From Teredinibacter purpureus (GTDB taxonomy: Bacteria; Pseudomonadota; Gammaproteobacteria; Pseudomonadales; Cellvibrionaceae): a stretch of DNA of 64,000 nt. The position numbers and the translations under genes were made by a program. The notes under the pieces are model-generated. The model worked only from the letters and a program-made list of their open reading frames with translations, had not been told where the DNA came from and searched no databases. The stretch lies in the NCBI RefSeq assembly GCF_014217335.1, contig NZ_CP060092.1, positions 3,613,501 to 3,677,500 on the forward strand, in the 5' to 3' direction. Positions 40,107 through 48,956 of the stretch are shown here, one piece after another (position 1 is the stretch's first letter; every line of letters starts with the position of its first letter).

Positions 40107-40763
40107 CTATTGATTTTTAACGGTGTACTTGTCTCGCCAAGACGCTAGCACGCCCGATAATTGGATTGCGATATTCGCCTGAACGTCACGCAGTGGTCTA
40201 CCGGCATCAATAAGTATAAATTTTTCTGGTCGCGCATTAAGCCGCGCCTTGTAACCCGCACGCACACGTTCAAAAAACTCAATTTTCTCAGATTCAAAAC
40301 GATCTAAAGCGGCTCTAGCCGTTGCACGCTGCAAACCAGTCTCTACATCAATATCCAATAACACGGTTAAATCGGGTTGCCAATCACCCTGCACAAGAGA
40401 CTCTAATGTCGCAATTGTCGCCAAGGACAGCCCTCTACCAGCCCCCTGATAGGCATAGGTAGCATCGGTAAATCTATCACACAACACCCACTTTCCTGCA
40501 TTTAGAGCCGGCAATATTATCGTATTAAGGTGTTGAGCTCGTGCGGCGAAAACCATTAGTAATTCAGCGGTAGCATCAAATGGCTCAGATCTTTTTGCAA
40601 GTAACAAACCTCTAATTTGTTCGGCCAGTGGTGTGCCTCCAGGTTCTCTGGAAATAACCAGCTCGATACCTTGCTTTTCGAGGTGCGACTGAATAAACGC
40701 GATATTGGTTGATTTACCAACCCCTTCCGTTCCCTCTACCGTAATAAACTTACCTACCGCCAT
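40107..40763 (-). CDS. tmk: Thymidylate kinase Tmk
   Basis: A 218-residue kinase phosphorylating dTMP to dTDP. The P-loop is TVEGTEGVGKSTN, with the DRY-type DRFTDATYAYQGAGRG and REPGGTPLAEQIR for dTMP binding. The lid region QRATARAALDRFE has Arg residues. It starts 13 bp after mltG on the minus strand, so the two are cotranscribed. In most relatives holB follows directly; here the next minus-strand gene is beyond the inverted rluA-like gene. Confidence 0.96.
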   Translation of the reverse strand: MAVGKFITVEGTEGVGKSTNIAFIQSHLEKQGIELVISREPGGTPLAEQIRGLLLAKRSEPFDATAELLMVFAARAQHLNTIILPALNAGKWVLCDRFTDATYAYQGAGRGLSLATIATLESLVQGDWQPDLTVLLDIDVETGLQRATARAALDRFESEKIEFFERVRAGYKARLNARPEKFILIDAGRPLRDVQANIAIQLSGVLASWRDKYTVKNQ

Positions 40764-40776
40764 GTGTTACACCCTT

Positions 40777-41826
40777 TTATTCTTCTAGTCTCAACTCTAC
40801 GGGAGATGAACGATAATTACTTCTACGACTTTTCTGATATTTTTGAACTGCGTTTTCATGCTCATCTAACGTTGCTGAAAAATAGTGGGTGCCATCGCCC
40901 TTTGCGACGAAAAACAAGTTATTTCCCGAAGCGGGATGCAAAGCTGCTCTTATCGCTTCTTTGCCCGGCATTGCAATTGGCGTAGGCGGCAAACCATGCA
41001 TAGTGTAAGTGTTATAAGGTGTAGGTGTTCTTAAATCTTTTTTCCGAATGTTTCCGTCGTACAGCTCACCCATTCCATAAATGACCGTTGGGTCTGTTTG
41101 CAAACGCATATTTTTTTGGAGCCTACGGACAAACACACCGGCTATTTCTTTACGTTCAAATACCGCGCCGGTTTCTTTTTCTACTATCGACGCCATGATT
41201 AACGCTTCGTAGGCCGTTTTATACGGTAGCCCCTCAGCTCTGTTTATCCACTCCTGGTGCAGCACCTCGTTCATTCTTAAATGAGCACGTAGCAAGATGT
41301 CTTTATCGGTGTCACCACGAACAAATTGATACGTATCAGGGAAAAAATAACCTTCTGGATGCTCAATTGACAAGCCAAGTTCCGCTACGATTTTCGCATA
41401 ATTTTTATCAACCAGCGTCTTACTCAATTTTTGATGACGATGCAATGTTGTAATAAAATCGGTCAGAGTGCGCCCTTCAACGAGCGTAATGTGGTACTGC
41501 AATAGCTCGCCCGTTTGAAAACGAGACAAGAGTGACAGAGGTGATTCTCGCTGAGCAAGCTGATACTCCCCAGCCTTTATTTTAGATAGATTTTGTAGTT
41601 GAGCATAGAACACCCAAAGACGAGGCCATCGAATTAAACCTTTTTTATTTAAGTCTTTAGCGACGCCATGTAGCGTTGAACCGCGCTCAATAATATAGAC
41701 GTTGTCCTGCAGTACAATATTCTGCGGCGTACGTAGCCAATTCCATACATAATAACTAGAAGCCCCCATCATGAGCAAAACCCACAACGCCAAGGCCAAA
41801 ACAACTCGTATAGGGCTAACATCCAT
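40777..41826 (-). CDS. mltG: Endolytic murein transglycosylase MltG
   Basis: A 349-residue inner-membrane enzyme with one N-terminal TM helix (VVLALALWVLLMMGASSYYVW) and a periplasmic YceG domain. A LysM-like part (YIIERGSTLHGVAKDLNKKG) precedes the catalytic region MASIVEKETGAVFERKEIAGVF, where the Glu of VEKETG is the catalytic residue. It cuts nascent glycan strands and sets their length. The GTG at 41841 is an alternative start; ATG 41826 has GGAAG upstream. It lies between pabC and tmk, the usual order. Confidence 0.94.
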   Translation of the reverse strand: MDVSPIRVVLALALWVLLMMGASSYYVWNWLRTPQNIVLQDNVYIIERGSTLHGVAKDLNKKGLIRWPRLWVFYAQLQNLSKIKAGEYQLAQRESPLSLLSRFQTGELLQYHITLVEGRTLTDFITTLHRHQKLSKTLVDKNYAKIVAELGLSIEHPEGYFFPDTYQFVRGDTDKDILLRAHLRMNEVLHQEWINRAEGLPYKTAYEALIMASIVEKETGAVFERKEIAGVFVRRLQKNMRLQTDPTVIYGMGELYDGNIRKKDLRTPTPYNTYTMHGLPPTPIAMPGKEAIRAALHPASGNNLFFVAKGDGTHYFSATLDEHENAVQKYQKSRRSNYRSSPVELRLEE

Positions 41827-41930
41827 AATTCTAGCTTCCACTCGCTATTCTCGCTTTATGAATACGGCCAAACCTACTTACGTACACTGCACACCTCTTC
41901 AGCACCCAACTCCACCCATTTAAAAAATGA

Positions 41931-42791
41931 TTACTCAGGCAACGTGCCATAAGGAAGACACTCGGCTACCATCTGTGCAAAAGAAAAATCAATATAGTGA
42001 GAAGATTCCAACATAGCCACGGGCACAACGCCCCTCAAAGCATTAGTAAGAAATATTTCATCCGCATCGATCAATTCAGAAAGGGAATACTCACCTACTT
42101 GTACTGAGGTACCTAACTGCTCCTCGCAAAAAGTGATGATTAAATTCCGCATAACACCCGCAACGCCCGACGTTGAAACACTTGCAGTATAGAGACCGCC
42201 ATCTTTCAGCCAAAAAACATTGTGGTGCATACATTCAACAACATGATCAGCAGTATTCAAAAACAAAAGCTCTTCATTGTGATTTACAACGCAATTACCA
42301 GCCGCAACAATATAGTCTAACCGATTGAGATGCTTTAATTCTGCCAATGAGGCATTACAAGTCAACCGACCCTCGGCAACTTTAAGCTGGACTGCAGGCT
42401 GCATCCAGCCCTCAAGATCAGTATTTTGACTGAAATGAATGAGCGTTTCCGTTCGCGTTATATTATGGGTATAGCAGCCACGACCACCGGTTGCTCGCGA
42501 CAAAACAATTTTTAACGTTCCATTAACAGGCTCATTTTCACCCCACAGCTCTTTGAGCTGTGCCATGTGTAACATGAACTGATGTTCATCAAATACAAGA
42601 TTTAATTTAGAAGCTGCGGCCACGAGACGATCTATATGACGGGCTAACAGTGGCGTTTTACCGAGAACAACGCGAATGGTTTCAAATACTCCATCGCCAT
42701 ACTGAAACGCTCTACTGGAGACCGAAATACAAGCGTCATCCACTAACTTACCGTTCAATAAAATAACGCTTGCCACAGAACTATTACTCAC
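41931..42791 (-). CDS. pabC: 4-amino-4-deoxychorismate lyase PabC
   Basis: A 286-residue PLP fold-type IV enzyme that releases pyruvate to give p-aminobenzoate for folate. FQYGDGVFETIRV near the N-terminus and LAELKHLNRLDYIVA with the PLP Lys are the signature, and STSGVAGVMR binds the cofactor phosphate. Length slightly exceeds E. coli PabC (269). It is 12 bp after fabF and 104 bp before mltG, in the usual fab-pabC-mltG order. Confidence 0.93.
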   Translation of the reverse strand: MSNSSVASVILLNGKLVDDACISVSSRAFQYGDGVFETIRVVLGKTPLLARHIDRLVAAASKLNLVFDEHQFMLHMAQLKELWGENEPVNGTLKIVLSRATGGRGCYTHNITRTETLIHFSQNTDLEGWMQPAVQLKVAEGRLTCNASLAELKHLNRLDYIVAAGNCVVNHNEELLFLNTADHVVECMHHNVFWLKDGGLYTASVSTSGVAGVMRNLIITFCEEQLGTSVQVGEYSLSELIDADEIFLTNALRGVVPVAMLESSHYIDFSFAQMVAECLPYGTLPE

Positions 42792-42803
42792 CGTGTTAAT
42801 AAT

Positions 42804-44036
42804 TTATAGTTTTTTAAACAGCAGCGTGCCATTTGTCCCACCAAAGCCAAATGAATTACTCACTGCAGTGTCTATTTTCATTTCCTGAGCCGTATGCGGC
42901 ACGAAATTCAAATCACACCCTTCGTCAGGGTCATCTAGATTGATAGTGGGTGGCGCAATTTGATCTCGTATCGACAAGATGCAAAAAATAGCCTCAACTG
43001 CACCTGCAGCACCTAACAAGTGGCCTATCATCGACTTCGTTGAACTAACGGCAAGTGAATGCGCATGAGAACCAAATACGCCTTTTACTGCTCCACACTC
43101 CGCGGCATCTCCAGCAGGAGTTGACGTGCCATGGGCATTAATATAATCGACAGCATCGGGGTTTACACCCGCGTCATTTAACGCGTTACGCATTGAAAGT
43201 TCAGCGCCTTCACCGGAGGGAGAGGTAATATGAAAAGCATCACCACTTGTACCAAAGCCACATAGCTCAGCGTAAATTTTTGCACCACGTTTTTTTGCGT
43301 GCTCGTATTCTTCAAGCACTAACATTCCTGCTCCATCACCCAACACAAAGCCATCTCGACCTCGGTCCCATGGGCGACTCGCACGTTGAGGATCATCGTT
43401 GCGCTTCGATAATGCTCGAGCAGCTCCAAAGCCACCAATACCAACAGACGTTGTGGCCATTTCAGAGCCACCCGCCACCATAACATCCGCACTTCCGTAC
43501 ATGATTTCGCGGGCCGCAAGACCAATACTATGAGTACCGGTTGTACAGGCCGTCGTTACGGCTAAATTCAATCCTTTAAACCCATAGCGAATCGATAGAT
43601 TACCCGCGATCATATTGATAATGGCACCCGGAACAAAAAACGGAGACACACGACGCGGCCCACGCTCTTTGATTATCAAAGCCGTTTCTTCAATTGAACC
43701 TAAACCGCCTATCCCAGAACCAATTACACAGCCAATGCGGGACGCGTTTTCATCCGTCACGATAATACCGGAATCTTCCACGGCCTGAATACCAGCCACC
43801 ATACCAAAGCGGATAAATGGATCTTGTTTTCGTGCTTCTTTCGCATCCATATAGGGCGAAAGATCCAAATCTTTAACAGAGCCACTAATTTGTGTTGAGA
43901 ACGCTGAAACATCAAATGAAGTAATAGGCCTTATGCCACTCGTACCCGCCAGTATTGCCTGCCAAGTTTCATCTACATTGTGACCAACCGAAGTAACCAT
44001 ACCCAAACCGGTAACGACAACTCTTTTGCGACTCAC
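42804..44036 (-). CDS. fabF: 3-oxoacyl-[acyl-carrier-protein] synthase II FabF
   Basis: A 410-residue condensing enzyme (KAS II) elongating acyl-ACP, including C16:1 to C18:1. The catalytic Cys is in [14 protein letters not shown] and the two His are in [13 protein letters not shown] and [21 protein letters not shown] ending [14 protein letters not shown] is typical. The longest frame begins at TTG 44048, but this overlaps the GGAGG ribosome site; GTG 44036, 5 nt after GGAGG, gives the family start [12 protein letters not shown]. It follows acpP by about 140 bp, with a hairpin between. Confidence 0.96.
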   Translation of the reverse strand: MSRKRVVVTGLGMVTSVGHNVDETWQAILAGTSGIRPITSFDVSAFSTQISGSVKDLDLSPYMDAKEARKQDPFIRFGMVAGIQAVEDSGIIVTDENASRIGCVIGSGIGGLGSIEETALIIKERGPRRVSPFFVPGAIINMIAGNLSIRYGFKGLNLAVTTACTTGTHSIGLAAREIMYGSADVMVAGGSEMATTSVGIGGFGAARALSKRNDDPQRASRPWDRGRDGFVLGDGAGMLVLEEYEHAKKRGAKIYAELCGFGTSGDAFHITSPSGEGAELSMRNALNDAGVNPDAVDYINAHGTSTPAGDAAECGAVKGVFGSHAHSLAVSSTKSMIGHLLGAAGAVEAIFCILSIRDQIAPPTINLDDPDEGCDLNFVPHTAQEMKIDTAVSNSFGFGGTNGTLLFKKL

Positions 44037-44115
44037 ATATTCCTCCAAATTCTTACACGGTTAACCCAACACTATGGGCCGCCTCTCACTCAAAAATAAA
44101 AGTACCAGAAACAAC

Positions 44116-44149
44116 AAAAGCCGTACTATGCAAGATAGATACGGCTTTT
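44116..44149 (-). terminator. Hairpin between acpP and fabF
   Basis: An inverted repeat AAAAGCCGTA / TACGGCTTTT with a loop of about 14 nt, followed on the minus strand by TTGTTGTTT. It may act as a partial terminator or processing stem that lets acpP be expressed above fabF. Confidence 0.5.
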
Positions 44150-44178
44150 GTGTATAGGGTCAATCGAAGACAGGCTAA

Positions 44179-44418
44179 TTAAGCCAAGTTTTCGTTGATG
44201 TAATTTATCGCCAACTGAACAGTGGTGATCTTCTCCGCTTCCTCGTCAGGAATTTCAGTTTCAAACTCCTCTTCGAGAGCCATAACAAGCTCAACGGTAT
44301 CTAGGGAATCAGCACCCAGATCTTCGACGAAAGATGCTTCGTTTTTCACTTCTTCTTCTTTAACGCCAAGTTGTTCCGCGACAATTTTTTTTACGCGTTC
44401 TTCAATGCTGCTACTCAT
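44179..44418 (-). CDS. acpP: Acyl carrier protein AcpP
   Basis: A 79-residue acidic ACP. The phosphopantetheine Ser is S38 in [19 protein letters not shown], the DSL motif. It carries the growing acyl chain for all fatty-acid enzymes. It lies between fabG and fabF as in E. coli. The 199-bp gap from fabG suggests its own promoter, as is usual for this very highly expressed gene. Confidence 0.97.
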   Translation of the reverse strand: MSSSIEERVKKIVAEQLGVKEEEVKNEASFVEDLGADSLDTVELVMALEEEFETEIPDEEAEKITTVQLAINYINENLA

Positions 44419-44617
44419 AATCTTAATTAACTCCTAATGATAACCTTTCAGTGAAGCCTTAAATGAACTATTCAAGCCGTAACAAACGCAATACAACAGC
44501 AGAATTTAATGTTCCGGCTTACACGTGCCGCGCATTTTAACGCGATTTTCTCTGCGTTGTAACGCATCAATACAAATTTATTAACAAATAGTAAAAATAT
44601 CTTTAAATATCAGCCAC

Positions 44618-45361
44618 TTAGCACATATACATGCCGCCGTTAACATGTAATGTTTCGCCGGTTACGTAGCCTGCATCATCACTACACAGAAACTTTACTA
44701 CATTTGCGATCTCTTCTGGCTGCCCTAAGCGAGCCATCGGTATAGCACCCAGCATGGTCGCTTTTTGATCATCCGAGAGAGATTTGGTCATATCGGTATC
44801 AATAAAACCTGGCGCCACAGAGTTAACGGTAATATTACGCGACCCTACTTCTTTCGCTAAAGAGCGCGCAAAACCCGAAACACCGGCTTTTGTCGCGGCA
44901 TAATTCGACTGGCCAGCGTTACCCATCTGACCAACAATTGAACTGATATTCACAATGCGGCCCCAGCGAGCCTTCATCATGCCGCGTAAGCATGCCTTAC
45001 TTAAGCGATAAATAGCACTTAAGTTAGTGTTGATCACATCGAACCATTCCTCTTCGCTCATGCGCATCAACAAATTGTCTTTCGTAATTCCCGCGTTATT
45101 CACCAAAATTTGAGGCGTACCGTACTGCTCTACCACCGCTTTAAGCAAGGCACTAACTGAATCTGCGTCCGTAACATTCAATGACATGCCCGCACCTACT
45201 ATGCCTTTTTCAGCAAAACGCGCACTAATCGCCTGCGCACCAGATTCCGAGGTCGCAGTACCAATAACAACCGCGCCAGCAGCGCCCAAAGTATCGGCTA
45301 TTGAAGCACCTATTCCACGACTTGCGCCTGTAACTAAAGCTATTCTTCCATCAAACGACAT
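44618..45361 (-). CDS. fabG: 3-oxoacyl-[acyl-carrier-protein] reductase FabG
   Basis: A 247-residue SDR reductase using NADPH to reduce beta-ketoacyl-ACP. The coenzyme loop is ALVTGASRGIGASIA; the NNAG motif, the Ser of NISSIVGQMGNAGQ and YAATKAGVSGF with the catalytic Tyr-Lys are visible. The C-terminal GYVTGETLHVNGGMYM is the FabG ending. It starts 16 bp after fabD on the minus strand. Confidence 0.96.
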   Translation of the reverse strand: MSFDGRIALVTGASRGIGASIADTLGAAGAVVIGTATSESGAQAISARFAEKGIVGAGMSLNVTDADSVSALLKAVVEQYGTPQILVNNAGITKDNLLMRMSEEEWFDVINTNLSAIYRLSKACLRGMMKARWGRIVNISSIVGQMGNAGQSNYAATKAGVSGFARSLAKEVGSRNITVNSVAPGFIDTDMTKSLSDDQKATMLGAIPMARLGQPEEIANVVKFLCSDDAGYVTGETLHVNGGMYMC

Positions 45362-45377
45362 ATTCTTAATCCCCCTG

Positions 45378-46325
45378 TTATTTTAGCTCCGCGAGACTGG
45401 GTTCCAGCTTCGCAATTGTGTCAGTATTAAAGGTCTGTAACCCTTTATGAATTCGCCTGTTCAACCCGGATAGAACACTCCCAGGGCCACACTCTACAGA
45501 ACCATTCACCCCTTCCCCAACTAAAAACTGAACGCACTCAACCCAACGAACCGCAGAATAAATTTGCTCAATCATTAGCGCTTTAATTTTTTCCGGATCT
45601 GACTCTGCCTGCGCATTGACGTTATGCACCACCGGAATTTCCGGCACAGAAAAAACGGTATTCTCAATCTCTCCGGCGAGCCGCTCTGCTGCAGGCTTCA
45701 TTAATGCTGTATGAAAAGGGGCGCTAACGGGAAGCGGTAATGCACGCTTAGCACCCGATTCTTTGCAAAGCCCCATCGCCTGCTCGACAGCGGCTTTATG
45801 GCCCGCAATAACGAGCTGCCCAGGAGAGTTATAATTAACAGGTGACACAATTTCACCGTCGCTACTCGCGCTAACACACGCCTGCTCGACTAATTCATCA
45901 CTTAGCCCAATAATGGCTGCCATTGCACCTACGCCAGCAGGAACAGCTTCCTGCATATATTGACCTCGCGCCCTAACAAGCCTGATCGCGTCTGCAAACG
46001 CAATAACCCCAGCGGCAACCAGAGCCGACCACTCCCCCAAGCTATGCCCGGCCAGCCAAGCAGGCTTGACACCGCCCTGCTGCAACCACACACGCCAAAG
46101 AGCAACACTCGAAACCAACAACGCAGGCTGGGTAACTTCTGTCATATTCAGCTCTTCTTGAGAACCGGACTGCACCAACGACCACAAATCATACCCCAAC
46201 ACCGCAGCAGCCTCATCAAACGTATCTTTGACAAGCGGGTAAGCCTCTGCAATTTCCGATAACATTCCAATTTTTTGAGAACCCTGACCAGGAAATACAA
46301 AAGCAAGCTGTTCGCTTTTACTCAT
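45378..46325 (-). CDS. fabD: Malonyl-CoA:ACP transacylase FabD
   Basis: A 315-residue acyltransferase that moves malonyl from CoA to ACP. The nucleophile Ser S95 is in LAGHSLGEWSALVAAG; the oxyanion Gln is in FVFPGQGSQKIGM, the Arg is in VRARGQYMQ and the His is in VSAPFHTALM. The active-site loop has Trp where E. coli has Tyr (GHSLGEY). It is in the fab cluster, 40 bp after plsX. Confidence 0.96.
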   Translation of the reverse strand: MSKSEQLAFVFPGQGSQKIGMLSEIAEAYPLVKDTFDEAAAVLGYDLWSLVQSGSQEELNMTEVTQPALLVSSVALWRVWLQQGGVKPAWLAGHSLGEWSALVAAGVIAFADAIRLVRARGQYMQEAVPAGVGAMAAIIGLSDELVEQACVSASSDGEIVSPVNYNSPGQLVIAGHKAAVEQAMGLCKESGAKRALPLPVSAPFHTALMKPAAERLAGEIENTVFSVPEIPVVHNVNAQAESDPEKIKALMIEQIYSAVRWVECVQFLVGEGVNGSVECGPGSVLSGLNRRIHKGLQTFNTDTIAKLEPSLAELK

Positions 46326-46365
46326 AATTTAAAACCTAAAGAATAATAAAGAACTAAAAGAAATA

Positions 46366-47376
46366 TTACCTACGCTCTAGACAGGCCTCAATACGCTCAG
46401 GGATACGCGCGACCACCTGACCAACCGCAGCATTTAAAGCTTGCTCGAAGCCCTCTTTGTCGGCTGCGCCATGGCTCTTGACCAGTGTTCGCCTTAGCCC
46501 CAAGAAAGCAGCGCCATTGTACCGAGTAGGATTAAATGACTTTCGCCAATTAGACAGTATTGGGCGCAACGCCCAACCCAACAATCGCCGACCTATGCTT
46601 GCTCGAAACGTTTCAGCCAAACTCGCCATAACGAGATTAACCACGCCCTCACTTACCTTCAGCGCAACATTTCCGACAAGACCGTCACAGACTACGACAT
46701 CAACCTTTCCGGAATAGAGATCATTTCCCTCAATAAACCCCGCAAACGCAATATCGTCTCGCGCTCTTAACGCCTCGGCCGCCGCTTGGATAGTACTACT
46801 GCCCTTACTGCGCTCAGTGCCAATATTTAACAGCGCAACAGACGGACGTTGCACCCCTCCAAGTTGCGCCAATGCGCTACCCATAACGCCAAATTGCTCT
46901 AACTGCTCGGCAGAGCAATTAATGTTCGCGCCCAAATCCAGCAACAAACTAGTGCCACTATAGGTCGGTATAAGTTTACATATGGCTGGGCGACGAACAC
47001 CATCAAAGGTACCGATCAACTTACAACCAATAGCCATTAGCGCACCGGTATTACCGCCGCTGACACACGCGTCAGCATGGCCCTCTGCAACTAGGGCTAC
47101 AGCCCTCCACATAGAGGAGGACTGCTTTGAGCGCAGTGCATCACCGGCTTTTTCAGCCATTGCGATAGTATCTTCAGCGTGCAGGAAAAACACACGAGAC
47201 AAAATGTCCGCGTGGAGGGATTCGGGGAGGGATTGCTTTAGAAAACACTCATCACCAACCAACGTAACGACGACATCGGGATGAAATTGTAGAAATGCGA
47301 GCGTAGCATCAACGACAAGGCGGGAACCTTGGTCCCCGCCCATCGCATCAATCGAAATATGTATAGGTCGCGACAA
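46366..47376 (-). CDS. plsX: Phosphate acyltransferase PlsX
   Basis: A 336-residue enzyme making acyl-phosphate from acyl-ACP for phospholipid synthesis. The start ISIDAMGGDQG and later VSGGNTGALMAIGCKL and LLDLGANINC are the PlsX signatures. It lies 2 bp after rpmF, and the rpmF-plsX-fabD order is the one conserved in most Gram-negative bacteria. Peripheral membrane association is expected. Confidence 0.96.
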   Translation of the reverse strand: MSRPIHISIDAMGGDQGSRLVVDATLAFLQFHPDVVVTLVGDECFLKQSLPESLHADILSRVFFLHAEDTIAMAEKAGDALRSKQSSSMWRAVALVAEGHADACVSGGNTGALMAIGCKLIGTFDGVRRPAICKLIPTYSGTSLLLDLGANINCSAEQLEQFGVMGSALAQLGGVQRPSVALLNIGTERSKGSSTIQAAAEALRARDDIAFAGFIEGNDLYSGKVDVVVCDGLVGNVALKVSEGVVNLVMASLAETFRASIGRRLLGWALRPILSNWRKSFNPTRYNGAAFLGLRRTLVKSHGAADKEGFEQALNAAVGQVVARIPERIEACLERR

Positions 47377-47378
47377 AC

Positions 47379-47561
47379 TTACTCAGCGTCAGCTATATCA
47401 ATCACTTTACGACCACGGTAAAAACCATCTGCCGTCACATGGTGACGAAGGTGCTTTTCACCTGATGTAGGATCGACGGACAACGTTGGGCCAGTCAAAG
47501 CATCGTGTGAACGACGCATACCGCGCTTGGAACGAGTTTTTTTGCTCTTCTGAACTGCCAT
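47379..47561 (-). CDS. rpmF: 50S ribosomal protein L32
   Basis: A 60-residue basic protein with the L32 start [20 protein letters not shown] and the later [15 protein letters not shown]. It has no zinc-binding Cys pairs, as in the gammaproteobacterial C-minus form. It is 60 bp downstream of yceD and 2 bp upstream of plsX, so it should be in one transcript with them. Confidence 0.97.
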   Translation of the reverse strand: MAVQKSKKTRSKRGMRRSHDALTGPTLSVDPTSGEKHLRHHVTADGFYRGRKVIDIADAE

Positions 47562-47621
47562 AATTTACTCCTGGTAACACATCAAACTGACGCACTTTTC
47601 AGTGTAGCCGTTGCCTGTGGA

Positions 47622-48203
47622 CTAACCATTATCAGTATTTTTCATATCCTGCTTCAAGCTAGCGAGTACATTGAAGGGGTTATCTTCATCGCTATCTGAA
47701 GCCTGGGCTTCTTCTGTTTCGTCACCAACCGAAAAACGACTGGCATCGATACACTCGAAATCGTGTAGAGCGGAAGCAGGCAAAGCCAACAACAACTCAT
47801 CTTCTAACACAGCATGCAAATCGGCTCGACCATCAGTAACGATAATCCAAGGCTCCAGATTGCTCGGCAACCTCTGCGCCTGATCTTCATCAAACACTAC
47901 AGCGAGATTCACATCTGCTTCAATATTAAGTTCAAGGGCTTCAAGGCAACGCTGGCACTCCAAACGCACCCTTGATGACACTTGCCCAGACAACAATCGC
48001 CGCCCTTGATCATCCCGAAAGAATTCAAGTTCGGCCGCCATTGCGCCATATCCATCAGCCGTAGCCTCAAGTTTGAATGACGCATCCCGCAAGCGTGGTA
48101 GGCTTTCCTCAGGTACAATGCCCACCAACTTAACGTTCATATGGGCAAGTTTTCTGGGGTCGACCAGCTTAGGAAGCTGTTTGATAAGGGCACCCTCTGA
48201 CAT
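47622..48203 (-). CDS. yceD: YceD/DUF177 protein, large ribosomal RNA accumulation protein
   Basis: A 193-residue DUF177 protein. The family mark is LECQRCLEALELNIE with the CxxC pair, followed by an acidic C-terminus (SDSDEDNPFNVLASLKQD). YceD/Duf177A is needed for normal 23S rRNA accumulation and lies upstream of rpmF in almost all bacteria. It is divergent from maf, 93 bp away. Confidence 0.92.
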   Translation of the reverse strand: MSEGALIKQLPKLVDPRKLAHMNVKLVGIVPEESLPRLRDASFKLEATADGYGAMAAELEFFRDDQGRRLLSGQVSSRVRLECQRCLEALELNIEADVNLAVVFDEDQAQRLPSNLEPWIIVTDGRADLHAVLEDELLLALPASALHDFECIDASRFSVGDETEEAQASDSDEDNPFNVLASLKQDMKNTDNG

Positions 48204-48296
48204 AAGCGCGCGATGATAGGGAATTGACTATTCCATGTCAAAGAAAACCTTGAATTCAAAGACATTTTCCCCGAAAACAGCGCACGACTAACGGAT

Positions 48297-48917
48297 ATGC
48301 TCATGACAACCACACCAAACCAATCGGTCGCGACCGAAAAACGCATTATCCTAGCCTCAAGCTCGCCCTACCGACAACAACAGCTCCAGCAGCTTGGCAT
48401 GCATTTTACGTGCATCTCACCCGACATAGATGAAACAGCCCTCATAAACGAACCCCCTAGCCAGCTTGCGGAGCGACTCGCCATCGCCAAAGCGAAAGCC
48501 GTCTCTACACATGAGAACATAAGAGCCCTTTTTATCGGGTCAGATCAAACGGCAAGCTGTAATGGTCGACTATTAGGGAAGCCTGGCAACGTAACAAGCG
48601 CACAAGAGCAACTATCTCACTGCCAAGGCAATGTGGTCATGTTTTATACGGCTCTTGCGCTTTACGATAGCGACTCAAAAACTACGCTTGCAGACACAAC
48701 CACCACCGAAGTAAAGTTCCGCTCGCTCACCCGCCAGCAAATAAATACATATATAGAGAAAGAGCAACCTCTCGATTGCGCAGGCAGCTTCAAGTGCGAA
48801 GGGCTCGGCATTAGCTTATTCGACTACATCCGTAGCGATGACCCATCAGCATTAATAGGCCTACCGCTCATTCGCTTAACAAGCTTTTTAAATCAGTTTG
48901 GCGCAAGCCCTCTATAA
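48297..48917 (+). CDS. Maf-family nucleotide pyrophosphatase (YceF type)
   Basis: A 206-residue Maf protein. The start IILASSSPYRQQQLQQLG and the middle IGSDQTASCNGRLLGKPG (with the conserved Asp) are the signature; the latter is the YceF (m7GTP pyrophosphatase) form, which differs from YhdE at the Asp-Gln pair. It hydrolyses modified NTPs. ATG 48303 is an alternative start. The C-terminal region shows ALIGLPLIRLTSFL. It is divergent from yceD and is followed by the yheS gene after 39 bp. Confidence 0.93.
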   Translation: MLMTTTPNQSVATEKRIILASSSPYRQQQLQQLGMHFTCISPDIDETALINEPPSQLAERLAIAKAKAVSTHENIRALFIGSDQTASCNGRLLGKPGNVTSAQEQLSHCQGNVVMFYTALALYDSDSKTTLADTTTTEVKFRSLTRQQINTYIEKEQPLDCAGSFKCEGLGISLFDYIRSDDPSALIGLPLIRLTSFLNQFGASPL

Positions 48918-48956
48918 ACACACCCAAACGAACACGATTCGCAACACGATACCCTT